Assembly (NCBI RefSeq): GCF_002567005.1
Contig: NZ_NUZU01000029.1
Coordinates: 1-64,000, forward strand
Length of the DNA: 64,000 bases
Direction of reading: 5' to 3'
Source of the DNA: Bacillus sp. AFS073361
Lineage (GTDB): Bacteria > Bacillota > Bacilli > Bacillales > Cytobacillaceae
Of the stretch, positions 45,227 through 54,851 are shown one piece after another; the first letter of the stretch is position 1, and every line of letters begins with the position of its first letter. The notes beneath the pieces are model-generated. The model searched no databases. It was not told the DNA's origin and was given only the letters and a program-made list of their open reading frames with translations. A program made the translations under genes and the position numbers.

Positions 45227-46039
45227 ATGGCGTTTCATAGTTCGCAGCGTATTGCGGAATTAGCAGTGGATGCTGGCGCGAAAAAGGCATTCATGCGTGC
45301 TGAACATGCACTATTATTAGGATTCTTAGGTGGAGCTTTTATTGCACTTGGATTTTTATTAGATATTCGAGTCATTGCTGATCTGCCGAAAGAATGGGGG
45401 ACCTTCAGCTCTCTATTGGGTGGAGCGGTTTTCCCAGTCGGCCTCATGTTAATCATTATTGCAGGCGGCGAATTGTTAACAGGGAATATGATGGCTCTTC
45501 CGATTGCTGTTCTAGCCAAGCGTGCGACACTTGCACAACTAGGTAGGAATTGGCTGCTAGTATTAATTAGTAACTTTATTGGAGCGATTTTCGTTGCCTA
45601 TTTCTTTGGTCACATAGTAGGATTAACGGAATCTGGTCCATTTCTTACCAAAACTGTTGCGATTGCCCAAGCTAAAATAGATGAAACATTTATTAAAACC
45701 CTAATTTCTGCGATTGGTTGTAACTGGCTCGTTTGTTTGGGCGTTTGGCTTGCCTATGGTGCAGACGATATCGGTGGAAAAATATTAGCTATTTGGTTCC
45801 CGATTATGGGATTTGTAGCGATTGGTTTTCAGCACGTAGTGGCCAACATGTTTGTCATCCCGGCAGCGATCTTCGCGGGGCACTTCACATGGGCAGATTA
45901 TATAGGAAACTTTATTCCAGTAGTTATCGGCAATGCAATTGGCGGCGGTGTTTTTGTAGCCTTGATCTATTGGACGGTTCACAAGGATTCTCTTCAATTA
46001 TCATCTAAAGCAAAATCTAGTATTAAAAAAGCAAGTTAA
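45227..46039 (+). CDS. Formate/nitrite transporter (FocA/FdhC family)
   Basis: A 270-residue FNT channel with six helices. GGAFIALGF, AGGELLTGNMM and the signature GFQHVVANMF are conserved. Linked to formate dehydrogenase and FdhD, it most likely moves formate. The Bacillus subtilis yrhG-yrhE-yrhD cluster has a similar arrangement. RBS TGGAGG precedes ATG 45227. Confidence 0.92.
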   Translation: MAFHSSQRIAELAVDAGAKKAFMRAEHALLLGFLGGAFIALGFLLDIRVIADLPKEWGTFSSLLGGAVFPVGLMLIIIAGGELLTGNMMALPIAVLAKRATLAQLGRNWLLVLISNFIGAIFVAYFFGHIVGLTESGPFLTKTVAIAQAKIDETFIKTLISAIGCNWLVCLGVWLAYGADDIGGKILAIWFPIMGFVAIGFQHVVANMFVIPAAIFAGHFTWADYIGNFIPVVIGNAIGGGVFVALIYWTVHKDSLQLSSKAKSSIKKAS

Positions 46040-46099
46040 TAACTATTAATTTTTGTAGTTTAATAGATTTCTCTGTTTTTTTACTAAGGAGGACTTACT

Positions 46100-49072
46100 G
46101 TGAAGGAAAAAGTGAATGTTCTTATCAACGGAACAGCACACGAAGTAGAAAAAGGAACTCGTATTTTAGACTATTTACTAAAGCAGGAAATGGAGCATCC
46201 GCACATATGCTATTCCGAAGTTCTCGGACCGGTACAGAGCTGTGATACGTGTATGTGTGAAGTAAACGGCAGCATTATGCGAGCATGTTCCACTGTGGTC
46301 GAGGACGGAATGGACATTTTGACCTCCTCTGAGCTTGCAAAAGAAGCCCAAGAGGAAGCCATGGACCGTATTCTAGAAAACCATCTATTATATTGCACCG
46401 TATGTGATAATAACAATGGGAATTGTCGTGTACATAATACGGCAGAAATGATGGGAGTCGAACACCAAACTCGACCACATCGTTCAAAGGGCTATGAAGT
46501 AGATATGTCTCACCCGTTTTATCGCTATGACCCTGATCAATGTATTTTGTGCGGACGCTGTGTGGAAACCTGTCAGGATCTTCAAGTGAATGAAACACTA
46601 ACTATTGACTGGGAAACCAATCAGCCGCGTGTCTTATGGGACGGTGGAAAAAGCATTAACGAATCATCATGTGTCTCCTGCGGTCAATGTGTGAGCGTTT
46701 GTCCATGTAACGCCTTAATGGAAAAATCCATGCTTGGTAATGCAGGATTTATGACAGGTATTTCCGATGACTTGCTTACACCCATGATTGATATCGTCAA
46801 AGCAGTAGAGCCGGATTATCAAACGATCATGGCCGTGTCAGAAGTAGAAGCAGCCATGCGTGAAGAGCGAATCGAAAAGACAAAAACCGTTTGTACATTC
46901 TGCGGTGTGGGTTGTTCCTTTGAAGTATGGACCAAAGACCGTGAAATTCTTAAAATTGAACCATCTGAAAATGCGCCAGTTAACAGTGTTTCCACTTGTG
47001 TAAAAGGGAAATTCGGCTGGGATTTTGTCAATTCACAAGAACGAATTACCACACCATTAATTCGAAAAGGTGATGTATTTGTAGAAGCAAGCTGGGACGA
47101 GGCTCTTTCACTCGTTGCGGAAAAACTCGGCGGGATCAAAGATACCTATGGCAGTGATGCGATTGGGTTTATTTCGTCATCTAAAATTACGAACGAGGAA
47201 AACTACCTGATTCAAAAGACGGCTCGTCAAGTATTTGGAACAAATAATGTAGATAACTGCTCTCGTTATTGCCAGTCACCTGCTTCATGGGGACTGCAGC
47301 AAACCGGAGGCATCGGCGGCGACTCTGGAACGATTCAGGATATCGCGGGTGCAGGGCTTGTCATCCTGGTGGGATGTGCGCCTGCAGAAGGACATCCTGT
47401 GCTTGCCACTCGTATTAAGCGTGCGCAAAAACTTCATGGGCAAAAATTAATCACCGTGGATGTGCGCAGACATGAAATGGGTGACCGTGCTGACTTGTTT
47501 GTTCGTCCAAAGCAAGGAACGGACTATGTATGGCTTTCCGCTATTACGAAGTATATCATTGACCAAGGTTGGCACGATGTGAAATTTATCACAGATCATG
47601 TTAATCACTATGATGAATTTTTGGATATGATGGAGCCTTATAGTTTGGAAGAGGCCGAGAAGATTACGGGTATTACAAAAGAAACATTAATCCGAATGGC
47701 TGAAATGATTCGTGATGCGGATGGAACAGTCATTTGTTGGGGAATGGGTGTAACGCAAAATATCGCGGGATCACATACATCTGTTGCCATAGCGAACCTG
47801 CTTCTGGCAACAGGAAACATGATGCGTCCGAACGCTGGTGCCTACCCATTACGAGGACATAATAATGTACAAGGTGCAGCTGACATGGGAACGATGCCAA
47901 ATATCTTCCCTGGTTATCAATCAGTCACAAATATTGAAATCCGAGAAAAATTTGAGAAGGCTTATGGAGTGAAAATCTCTCCAAATCCTGGCCTTGACAA
48001 TATTGAAATGCTTGGAGCTGTTGATAGAGGCGAGATGAAGGCAATGTACATCGCTGGGGAGGATATGGCATGGGTCGATGCTGATTCCAATCATACTCAG
48101 GCAATGCTTGCGAAGTTAGATTTCCTTGTCGTACAAGAAATCTTTTTAACAACAACCGCCCAATTTGCTGATGTAATTTTACCAGGCGCTCCATCTCTTG
48201 AAAAAGATGGAACGTTTACCAATACCGAACGTCGTGTGCAGCGCTTGTACCAAGCTTTACAGCCATTAGGAGATAGTAAACCGGACTGGTGGATTCTTAC
48301 ACAGCTCGCGAAAAAAATGGGCTTCGATTGGAATTATTCCCATCCAAGTGAGATTTTTGACGAAATGGCAAGCTTAACACCATTCTTCAGCCAGTGTAAC
48401 TATGAGGTTCTTGAAGGATGGAACAGCTTTCACTGGGGCTCCCTTGATGGATCAAACACGCCACTGCTTTTCCAAGACGGCTTTAATTTCCCTGATAAAA
48501 AAGCACGGTTTGGTTTATTCGATTATGTACCGCCTATGGAGTTCCCGCAAGAGTTCGATCTCGCATTGGATAATGGACGATTGTTGGAGCACTTCCACGA
48601 AGGAAACTTAACACAAAAATCAGAGGGACTTAACTACAAATTCCCGAAAGTGTTTGTGGAAGTATCTCCGGAATTGGCAAAAGAACGCAGTGTAAAGGAC
48701 GGTTCATTTGTACGTCTTGTATCACCATACGGTGCCATTAAACTCCCTGTTCTTGTAACCGATCGTGTGGAAGGAAAAACGGTTTATGTGCCAATGCATT
48801 CCTCAAGCCACGAGAGTGCGGTGAACCTGCTGACTGGTGGAGCAGTGGATGTCGTAACACATACACCAGCGTACAAACAAACAAAAGTGCGGATGGAAGT
48901 CCTTGAACAGAATGGTGAAAATCCACTTCCAAGGTATAATCCACGTAATGCCACTCGTACACCGCAAATGGGGCTTGAAATCTACCGCAAGTGGGAACGC
49001 GGGGATTACACTCCGATTGCAGAAGTAAACGAGCATATTAACCCTGGTTTCTATGACAGGAGGAATGCGTAA
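46100..49072 (+). CDS. Formate dehydrogenase, molybdopterin Fe-S catalytic subunit
   Basis: A 990-residue FdhA/YrhE-type protein starting at GTG 46100 behind AAGGAGG. The N-terminal [2Fe-2S] domain has HICYSEVLGPVQSCDTCMC. Next come a His/Cys [4Fe-4S] site, ferredoxin motifs CILCGRCVETC and CVSCGQCVSVCPC, and the catalytic-domain [4Fe-4S] CTFCGVGC. The molybdopterin domain has NCSRYCQSP, where Cys391 takes the place of the selenocysteine of E. coli FdhH, so this is the cysteine form. It oxidises formate to CO2. It overlaps the next gene by one base. Confidence 0.94.
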   Translation: MKEKVNVLINGTAHEVEKGTRILDYLLKQEMEHPHICYSEVLGPVQSCDTCMCEVNGSIMRACSTVVEDGMDILTSSELAKEAQEEAMDRILENHLLYCTVCDNNNGNCRVHNTAEMMGVEHQTRPHRSKGYEVDMSHPFYRYDPDQCILCGRCVETCQDLQVNETLTIDWETNQPRVLWDGGKSINESSCVSCGQCVSVCPCNALMEKSMLGNAGFMTGISDDLLTPMIDIVKAVEPDYQTIMAVSEVEAAMREERIEKTKTVCTFCGVGCSFEVWTKDREILKIEPSENAPVNSVSTCVKGKFGWDFVNSQERITTPLIRKGDVFVEASWDEALSLVAEKLGGIKDTYGSDAIGFISSSKITNEENYLIQKTARQVFGTNNVDNCSRYCQSPASWGLQQTGGIGGDSGTIQDIAGAGLVILVGCAPAEGHPVLATRIKRAQKLHGQKLITVDVRRHEMGDRADLFVRPKQGTDYVWLSAITKYIIDQGWHDVKFITDHVNHYDEFLDMMEPYSLEEAEKITGITKETLIRMAEMIRDADGTVICWGMGVTQNIAGSHTSVAIANLLLATGNMMRPNAGAYPLRGHNNVQGAADMGTMPNIFPGYQSVTNIEIREKFEKAYGVKISPNPGLDNIEMLGAVDRGEMKAMYIAGEDMAWVDADSNHTQAMLAKLDFLVVQEIFLTTTAQFADVILPGAPSLEKDGTFTNTERRVQRLYQALQPLGDSKPDWWILTQLAKKMGFDWNYSHPSEIFDEMASLTPFFSQCNYEVLEGWNSFHWGSLDGSNTPLLFQDGFNFPDKKARFGLFDYVPPMEFPQEFDLALDNGRLLEHFHEGNLTQKSEGLNYKFPKVFVEVSPELAKERSVKDGSFVRLVSPYGAIKLPVLVTDRVEGKTVYVPMHSSSHESAVNLLTGGAVDVVTHTPAYKQTKVRMEVLEQNGENPLPRYNPRNATRTPQMGLEIYRKWERGDYTPIAEVNEHINPGFYDRRNA

Positions 49073-49551
49073 TGGCTCAGCCGATTAAAGTCATTCAAAA
49101 AACAGAAATGACAGAAGAACAAAAAAAAATGCAATCCCTGGAGAATCTTCTCTGCGGAGTTGCAGAAAATAAAGATTCGCTTCTTGAGACAATGAATCTG
49201 CTCCAGGAATTACATGATAGTGGGATCCTAGACGCTTTTGGAAGTCTTCTAAAAGCGAAAGAGAAAGCAGCAAAAATTGCGGTCCATCAGTTTACACGTG
49301 AGCCTGTCACAAACATGATCAATAATGCGATGGCTGCAGGTGGAATTCTGACTGAGCTGGATCCCGAAACAACAAGTAAGCTCGCTAAAAGCTTAACGGC
49401 TGGCTTGAAAAAGGCGGAGCAGGGATTAAAAGAGGATTCGAAGATTGGCATCTTTGATTTAATGAAAGCCTTAAAGGATCCTGATATTAATCGTGTCTTA
49501 GGATTTGGATTTAACCTTTTAAAAGGTATGGGTGAAGGATTAAAAGAGTAG
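49072..49551 (+). CDS. DUF1641 protein of the formate dehydrogenase operon
   Basis: A 159-residue DUF1641 family protein (YrhD-like). It is largely helical, with LLQELHDSGILDAFGSLLKA and GFGFNLLKGMGEGLK. It is regularly encoded after this type of formate dehydrogenase and may be an accessory or electron-transfer subunit; its function is not established. It overlaps the fdh stop by 1 nt. Confidence 0.85.
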   Translation: MAQPIKVIQKTEMTEEQKKMQSLENLLCGVAENKDSLLETMNLLQELHDSGILDAFGSLLKAKEKAAKIAVHQFTREPVTNMINNAMAAGGILTELDPETTSKLAKSLTAGLKKAEQGLKEDSKIGIFDLMKALKDPDINRVLGFGFNLLKGMGEGLKE

Positions 49552-49568
49552 GATGAAAGACAAAATAC

Positions 49569-49605
49569 AACCCATTCGTTATAGTCATGAATGGGTTTCC
49601 TTTTT
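49569..49605 (+). terminator. Terminator between DUF1641 and DUF2294 genes
   Basis: AACCCATTC / GAATGGGTT stem followed by TCCTTTTT. It separates the structural fdh genes from the next two. Confidence 0.82.
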
Positions 49606-49642
49606 AGAATCAAACTAACTGGTATAGATAGGGAGGACAGTC

Positions 49643-49999
49643 ATGCCAAAGAATCTGGAGCATCAATTTAGTATGCTTGTTCGGGAAATTAGAAAAGAAT
49701 ATGTCGGCAATGGTCCAAAGGAAATCACCACTAAATTTATCGGTTCTTGGGCGATCAGTGAAATGAAAGGGAACCTGACAAATGTGGAGAAGTTTATGAT
49801 TACTTCCGAAAATGGCGAACAGATGGTCCATGAAACGAGAACGAGATTTGTAAAGGAAATCTATAAAAAACCTGAGGTCCTTAAACGGTTTGAAAACCTG
49901 ATGGGTACAAAAGTAGTACGGTTATTTTCTGATATTAATATAGATGAAGATATTGCCATGACTGTTTTTGTTTTTGACCAGCAGATCGCGGGAAAGTAA
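49643..49999 (+). CDS. DUF2294 protein
   Basis: A 118-residue DUF2294 family protein: VGNGPKEITTKFIGSWAI and MVHETRTRFVKEIYKKPEV. The family is common in Bacillus; its function is unknown. It lies 16 nt upstream of fdhD, so the two are probably co-transcribed, tying it to formate dehydrogenase maturation. RBS GGGAGGA. Confidence 0.82.
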   Translation: MPKNLEHQFSMLVREIRKEYVGNGPKEITTKFIGSWAISEMKGNLTNVEKFMITSENGEQMVHETRTRFVKEIYKKPEVLKRFENLMGTKVVRLFSDINIDEDIAMTVFVFDQQIAGK

Positions 50000-50015
50000 T
50001 TAGGAGTGAAAAAGC

Positions 50016-50831
50016 ATGGATCAGCCAATGAAAAGGGAAAGCAATATATGGCGGTACGAGGCAGGGGCCATACACAAAATAACGGATACCATCGTTACGG
50101 AATATCCGATTACCATTGTTCTGAATGACCAAGAATTCGCAACACTTGTTTGCAGCCCTGAGCACATTGAAGAACTAGTCGTTGGCTTTTTGGCATCTGA
50201 AGGGATTATCAGAAATATTACGGAAATTAAAGAGCTAACGATTATAGAAGCGACAGGCCGTGCGATTGTCAATACGCATAAGGTAAACAAATTAAACGAG
50301 TTGTTCCATTCCAAACGAGTTGTCACATCTTGCTGTGGAAAAAGCCGTCAAAGCTTTTATTTTTATAATGATGCTAGAACCGTTAAGCCGCTGGAAAACG
50401 TAGATGCTACAATTTCTATTGAGCAATGCTTTCATTTAATGCGACTAATGCAGGAGTCGTCCGTTATCTTCCAGGATACAGGGGGCGTTCACAATGCGGC
50501 CCTTTGTGACACTAACGGCATCATCGTCGACAGAACGGACATAGGACGCCACAATGCCCTTGATAAGATCTATGGTCATTGCTTGCAATATTCCATTTCT
50601 CTTTCAGATAAAATTATTGTTTTTAGTGGACGTATCTCCTCGGAGGTATTACTAAAGGTAGCCAAAATAGGCTGCGGCATCGTTCTATCAAAATCAGCTC
50701 CCACCGAACTGGCCCTAAGGCTGGCGGAAGAGCTTCAAATTACGACCGTTGGTTTTCTTCGCAATCATTCTTTAAATATTTATACAAGACCGGATCGTAT
50801 TGAGGTACAGGGGGTTCAATCACTTACTTAA
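50016..50831 (+). CDS. fdhD: Formate dehydrogenase sulfurtransferase FdhD
   Basis: A 271-residue FdhD. It has IVLNDQEFATLVCSPEHIEELVVG-type features, the Cys pair in TSCCGKSRQ, FQDTGGVHNAALC and DIGRHNALDKIYG. It transfers sulfur to the molybdenum cofactor of formate dehydrogenase. RBS TAGGAGTG precedes ATG 50016. Confidence 0.94.
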   Translation: MDQPMKRESNIWRYEAGAIHKITDTIVTEYPITIVLNDQEFATLVCSPEHIEELVVGFLASEGIIRNITEIKELTIIEATGRAIVNTHKVNKLNELFHSKRVVTSCCGKSRQSFYFYNDARTVKPLENVDATISIEQCFHLMRLMQESSVIFQDTGGVHNAALCDTNGIIVDRTDIGRHNALDKIYGHCLQYSISLSDKIIVFSGRISSEVLLKVAKIGCGIVLSKSAPTELALRLAEELQITTVGFLRNHSLNIYTRPDRIEVQGVQSLT

Positions 50832-50932
50832 AGAAGTGCCGTTTCATCATTGGAGCGGTGCTTTTCTAATGTTAATTTTAGGATAGCCTTTGGCAAACGA
50901 AACGTTGGATCCGAAAATTAAAGGAAATTAAC

Positions 50933-50960
50933 AAGGGACTTCAAAAGAGAAGTCCCTTTA
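50933..50960. terminator. Bidirectional terminator between fdhD and VOC gene
   Basis: AAGGGACTTC / GAAGTCCCTT stem, with T-rich sequence on one side and A-rich on the other. It serves convergent genes. Confidence 0.75.
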
Positions 50961-50980
50961 AAATTAAAATCAATAATCTA

Positions 50981-51640
50981 CTACTTCGAATTTATAACAT
51001 AACCCTCATATATTATATTGTGTTGTTTGCCTGTTTCTATTGCAATCTTTAATGGTTGATAATCTGCAATGATATCTGACATAAACCATTGTCTACCTTT
51101 AGATACAGCAATTATAAGCCCATTCTCGTCTCCAATGGTACTAAATGTTGGAGATGGCGGTCTCCACGTAGTTAAACCAAAAGAAGAATGAAGTACATCT
51201 ACTGCTCCTAATACGTCTTCAAATGGAAGCCCGATTTCACTAATGTTCAAGATATCCTTATATGTGAAAGGACCTGGTGTCGAGTTTAATAAGTTATGAC
51301 GTGCAATAAACTCTAAAATATTACCTGCAGGATCTTCAAAATATAAGGAATGAGCATTCCAACTCTCAAAATGAATAACATATTCATCCTCATATTTAAT
51401 TAAATCGACTTTTGATGAAAGCCAGTGCATTGCTTCGTCTATTTTATTATTTGGAATGTTAAATGCGAAGTGAAACTTAGTATTATTCTCACTTAGATGA
51501 AATGTTAATACCGTTTCTCCTGCATGCACCGAGAAGTTTTGTCTTGTTTGATTTATTAATGGTAGTTCTAAAACTTGTAAATAAAACTTTTTCATCTCTT
51601 CAAAATTAGAAGTGTCTAAATCTAAGTTTGTTATCTTCAT
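50981..51640 (-). CDS. VOC-family (glyoxalase/dioxygenase-like) protein
   Basis: A 219-residue protein with two vicinal-oxygen-chelate modules. The first has NLDLDTSNFEEMKKFYLQVL and AHSLYFEDPAGNILEFIAR. The second starts near ISEIGLPFEDVLGAVDVL. It resembles catechol-2,3-dioxygenase-type proteins of Bacillus with unknown substrate. The start ATG 51640 has AAAGAGGT upstream; the longer frame is not needed. Confidence 0.75.
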   Translation of the reverse strand: MKITNLDLDTSNFEEMKKFYLQVLELPLINQTRQNFSVHAGETVLTFHLSENNTKFHFAFNIPNNKIDEAMHWLSSKVDLIKYEDEYVIHFESWNAHSLYFEDPAGNILEFIARHNLLNSTPGPFTYKDILNISEIGLPFEDVLGAVDVLHSSFGLTTWRPPSPTFSTIGDENGLIIAVSKGRQWFMSDIIADYQPLKIAIETGKQHNIIYEGYVINSK

Positions 51641-52044
51641 AACTATAACCTCTTTCATCAGATGAATAAATTGTATATTGGAAATTTTAAGATAAATCAC
51701 AAGATTAATCCCCCATAATTGGATGTAATTTACCTCAGACTTTTGGCTGAGATCAATGAGTAAAAAATTAGAAAGGTAAGGTTCGCGTCAAACAGCAGCA
51801 GGAGAAATTCCAAGATAAATTATTAACAACTTTTGTAAGGTTAAAGTGAAGATAGAGAAAATGATGTGATTTCGTTTCGGGACATGAAGAAGGAATTCGA
51901 GAGTGTTCCTGCTATAGCGGGGAATTTTAAGAGGGAGAAATGAAAGTGAGAGAGTCGAACAAACCCACATCTAGGATGGTTTAATCGGTACAGTCAAGCA
52001 AAGCTTCAACAAGCTTTGCACTTCTCCACTTTTATATCCAGATT
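51641..52044. other. Intergenic region
   Basis: No credible ORF. A perfect 9-bp inverted repeat GCAAAGCTT / AAGCTTTGC with a 4-nt loop lies at 51998-52019, without a T run. Confidence 0.4.
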
Positions 52045-52094
52045 ACAAAAAAAAATACGATGCAATAAGAGATTCACTTCTTATCGCATCGTAT
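52045..52094 (-). terminator. Terminator of the transglycosylase-like gene
   Basis: On the minus strand, ATACGATGCGATAAGA pairs with TCTTATTGCATCGTAT and is followed by nine Ts. Confidence 0.9.
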
Positions 52095-52097
52095 GGA

Positions 52098-53777
52098 TTA
52101 TTTTACGACTTTAATCGTCCGGTATTTTTTATTACCAGCCTTATCAATCACGTAAACTTTTAAATAAGTATTAGCTTTCTGAGTTTTTATAGCTACTGAA
52201 AATTTGCCATTTGAATAAACCGACCCTTTGCCAATAAGTGTACTTCCTCTATAGATTTTCACTGAAGCGTATTTTTCTGCGCTTCCAGTTACCGTTTTAG
52301 ATTTAGAAGTGACCTTATTAACACTTTGAATAGCTGGCGGCGTCTTATCAACGACTTTTAAACTCTTTGGTGCACTTACATATCCTACTTTATCTGTGGC
52401 AGTTACACTAATTGTTGTTCCGGCTTTTTGCTTCGAAATCGTAAATTTGTAGATGCCGTTTGATGCCGTCGTTGTGTTTTTTTGGTACTTACCGTTGATT
52501 GATAATTTCACTGTGGATCCAGCTTCAGCTTTCCCTGTTACAGTAGTCGAAAGATCTGAAACACTATTCATCGATGGTGTAACGGGTCTAGTTTTATCAA
52601 TTGTAAATTTAATTGTAGTTGTGTTACTCTCTTCATCTTTTACAACTAACGTGTATTTGCCGTCTTTTGTAACTGTAGCACCATTTTTGAAAATAGCTCC
52701 ATTTAATAAGGCGGTACCTTCATCAAAAGTAATCTTTACATCCTTATTATAATTCGAATTATTTTTAACCCCAGTTACAATTGGAGAAACGAAATCTTTC
52801 TTTTTCGCTAGATAAGCAGATGAGATATAACCTGATAATGCTCCATCAGTAGATTTAACTGGGAACCAAACATAGTGCTTTTCATTATAATCTTCGCTAC
52901 CTAGTTTAGTGTATTCAAAATCTCCAGTGATAATAAACGTCTTATTTAAAGGTTGTTCACTTCCATTTGAGTCACTAGTAGGGTGAACCTCCCTTAATTT
53001 CGTCTTATTTTCAGTAACTATTACAACGTCACCTTTTTTCAGTAAATAACCTGACTCATGGAGCACATCAGTTAAAACATAGTCAAATTTATTAAACTTA
53101 AAACCTGTACTGAAATCTGTTTTGTATTCAAAATCATTATACTCAAATGGATATTGAACTAATTTTGTATCATCATAAAAGCTTTGTCTTTCAATTTTAC
53201 TAAATACCTGATCTTGATATGTATACCAATTTCTAGCTCCATCGCTACGGAATATTGGGCTGTTCGATGGCACTATGCCATTGTATGCCATGACAGGAAA
53301 ATACCAATTTTCAATGATTTCTCTTCCCGCACCCGCTATTCTAGGTATTCTAGGAACACTAGAAGGATTTTGTAATTTATACTTTTCATTTAAAATATTA
53401 ACGCCTGTCTCAATATTATAAATAATGTCGTCCGTGAGTCTTTTAAGTGTTTCTTCAGTTGGGTCTTTAAGGGTAACTTGCATAATACCGATTCCATTTT
53501 TATCGTCAGAAACAACTTCACCGTTTTCATCAAACTGCCTCCAAGCAGATTCTTGCTCAGCGACTGCTTTTACAACTTCAGGTGGTATATTCTTACTTAA
53601 TGCAGCGTTCGTTAATAAACAATTAATTTGTTGATAAGATGGATTTTTACCTGTTTGAATATCACCCATTGACAAACATTTTGTAGCCCAATCCATTTCT
53701 TCTGCTGATGCTTTTCCAGCAATTAAACCAACAGAAAGCGTTGTTAATAAACCTAATTTTAAAAAGATCGACTTCAA
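52098..53777 (-). CDS. Secreted transglycosylase-like protein with Ig-like repeats
   Basis: A 559-residue exported protein. TTG 53777 is preceded by GGGAGTGGAG and opens a signal peptide (LKLGLLTTLSVGLIAGKASA). Residues about 55-190 resemble a lytic transglycosylase/lysozyme fold: IPPEVVKAVAEQESAW with the likely catalytic Glu, GIGIMQVTL and MAYNGI. A middle SH3-like/strand-rich region follows. Two C-terminal Ig-like modules of about 80 residues carry the repeats VTGKAEAGSTVKLSING and VTGSAEKYASVKIYRG. It probably acts in the cell wall. The upstream in-frame ATG (53867) would destroy the signal peptide. Confidence 0.8.
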   Translation of the reverse strand: MKSIFLKLGLLTTLSVGLIAGKASAEEMDWATKCLSMGDIQTGKNPSYQQINCLLTNAALSKNIPPEVVKAVAEQESAWRQFDENGEVVSDDKNGIGIMQVTLKDPTEETLKRLTDDIIYNIETGVNILNEKYKLQNPSSVPRIPRIAGAGREIIENWYFPVMAYNGIVPSNSPIFRSDGARNWYTYQDQVFSKIERQSFYDDTKLVQYPFEYNDFEYKTDFSTGFKFNKFDYVLTDVLHESGYLLKKGDVVIVTENKTKLREVHPTSDSNGSEQPLNKTFIITGDFEYTKLGSEDYNEKHYVWFPVKSTDGALSGYISSAYLAKKKDFVSPIVTGVKNNSNYNKDVKITFDEGTALLNGAIFKNGATVTKDGKYTLVVKDEESNTTTIKFTIDKTRPVTPSMNSVSDLSTTVTGKAEAGSTVKLSINGKYQKNTTTASNGIYKFTISKQKAGTTISVTATDKVGYVSAPKSLKVVDKTPPAIQSVNKVTSKSKTVTGSAEKYASVKIYRGSTLIGKGSVYSNGKFSVAIKTQKANTYLKVYVIDKAGNKKYRTIKVVK

Positions 53778-53810
53778 TACTCCACTCCCTAATCTATGTA
53801 AATATTTGTC

Positions 53811-53846
53811 TATCAATCTATCTATTGTATCATAAATAGATTGATA
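53811..53846. promoter_or_regulatory. Inverted repeat upstream of the transglycosylase-like gene
   Basis: TATCAATCTAT (53811-53821) and ATAGATTGATA (53836-53846) form an 11-bp palindrome with a 14-nt gap, about 35 nt before the start codon. It could be an operator or an mRNA hairpin. Confidence 0.45.
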
Positions 53847-53875
53847 TCTTTTTATTTTCTCAATCATTAAAATAA

Positions 53876-53905
53876 CAAAAAAAGTGACTCAGAAAATTGA
53901 GTCAC
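53876..53905 (-). terminator. Terminator of the DHFR-like gene
   Basis: On the minus strand, GTGACTCA / TGAGTCAC with a short loop, then TTTTTTT. Confidence 0.9.
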
Positions 53906-54008
53906 ACACAAATTATCGACAAATTAGTGAGTATCCCCTTAGTTGGAAAAGTGAAACTACTGTCAAGTATTACGGTGAAATAATATATCTTCGAGGTGAG
54001 AGATATTA

Positions 54009-54578
54009 TTAGTTACCATCCCAATGATAGATTATTTGCACAACGCCAGACGAGAACGTTCTGGTATTAACCATTTTTAAATTTATTCTCTGTTTTAGAT
54101 CAGCAAACAGCGGTTTTCCTTCTCCCAAAACAACCGGGTGAATAGATAATCTAAATTCATCAATAAGCCCTAATTTTATAAAAGTTGTAATGAGACTTGC
54201 TCCACCATATAGCCAGATGTCCTTCCCAGACTCTTTCTTCAATTGATTTACTTCTTCAAGAATATTATCATTTATAAATATGGCTTGATGATCAGGCTCT
54301 TTATGTGTTCTGGAAAACACATATTTCTTTTTACTATGAACCAATTTCCAGATTTCCTTTTCGGTATCAGGGTCTTCACTTTTTGGAAGATATTGTCCCC
54401 ATAAATCGTAGCTTTTTCTACCATATAGAATAGTATCAATTTGATTCAAAAAATCAGTGAACCCCATATCAGGATCCATAATGCACCAATCAACCTCTCC
54501 ATTTTTCCCTTCAATAAAACCATCTAAAGTAACTGCTAAATCTAAAATTATTCTTCTCTGTTTTATGGTATTTGTCAT
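54009..54578 (-). CDS. Dihydrofolate reductase-fold (RibD C-terminal-like) protein
   Basis: A 189-residue DHFR-like protein: IILDLAVTLDGFIEGKNGEV, ILYGRKSYDLWGQYLP, IWLYGGASLITTFIKLGLIDEF and IHPVVLGEGKPLF are characteristic of the YwjB/YyaP group. The physiological substrate is unknown. It is a single-gene unit with AAAGGATG before ATG 54578. Confidence 0.85.
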   Translation of the reverse strand: MTNTIKQRRIILDLAVTLDGFIEGKNGEVDWCIMDPDMGFTDFLNQIDTILYGRKSYDLWGQYLPKSEDPDTEKEIWKLVHSKKKYVFSRTHKEPDHQAIFINDNILEEVNQLKKESGKDIWLYGGASLITTFIKLGLIDEFRLSIHPVVLGEGKPLFADLKQRINLKMVNTRTFSSGVVQIIYHWDGN

Positions 54579-54851
54579 AACTCTTCATCCTTTTATCAAT
54601 CAGATTTTTGATTCTTTCGCCCCGACGAATAAGGACTACGAAAGGATTAGATAATAGTAAGCTATACCTAATTCCGAATGTTTGTTCTTATCCTGATTTT
54701 ATCAAAATTTCGGACAGGTATCAAATATCAACATTAAACCTATCCTATCCTTTTTCACTTTTTATTTCTATATAGAAGAGGGATGATGACTTAATCGCTG
54801 AAATCACGAGAAAACCTTGACTTGGAAGGGAGAACTAAGGAGGAGAAGAAC

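Noticed and set aside
46100-49072. Selenocysteine formate dehydrogenase
   Set aside because: The frame has no internal TGA, and the position corresponding to selenocysteine encodes cysteine (residue 391).
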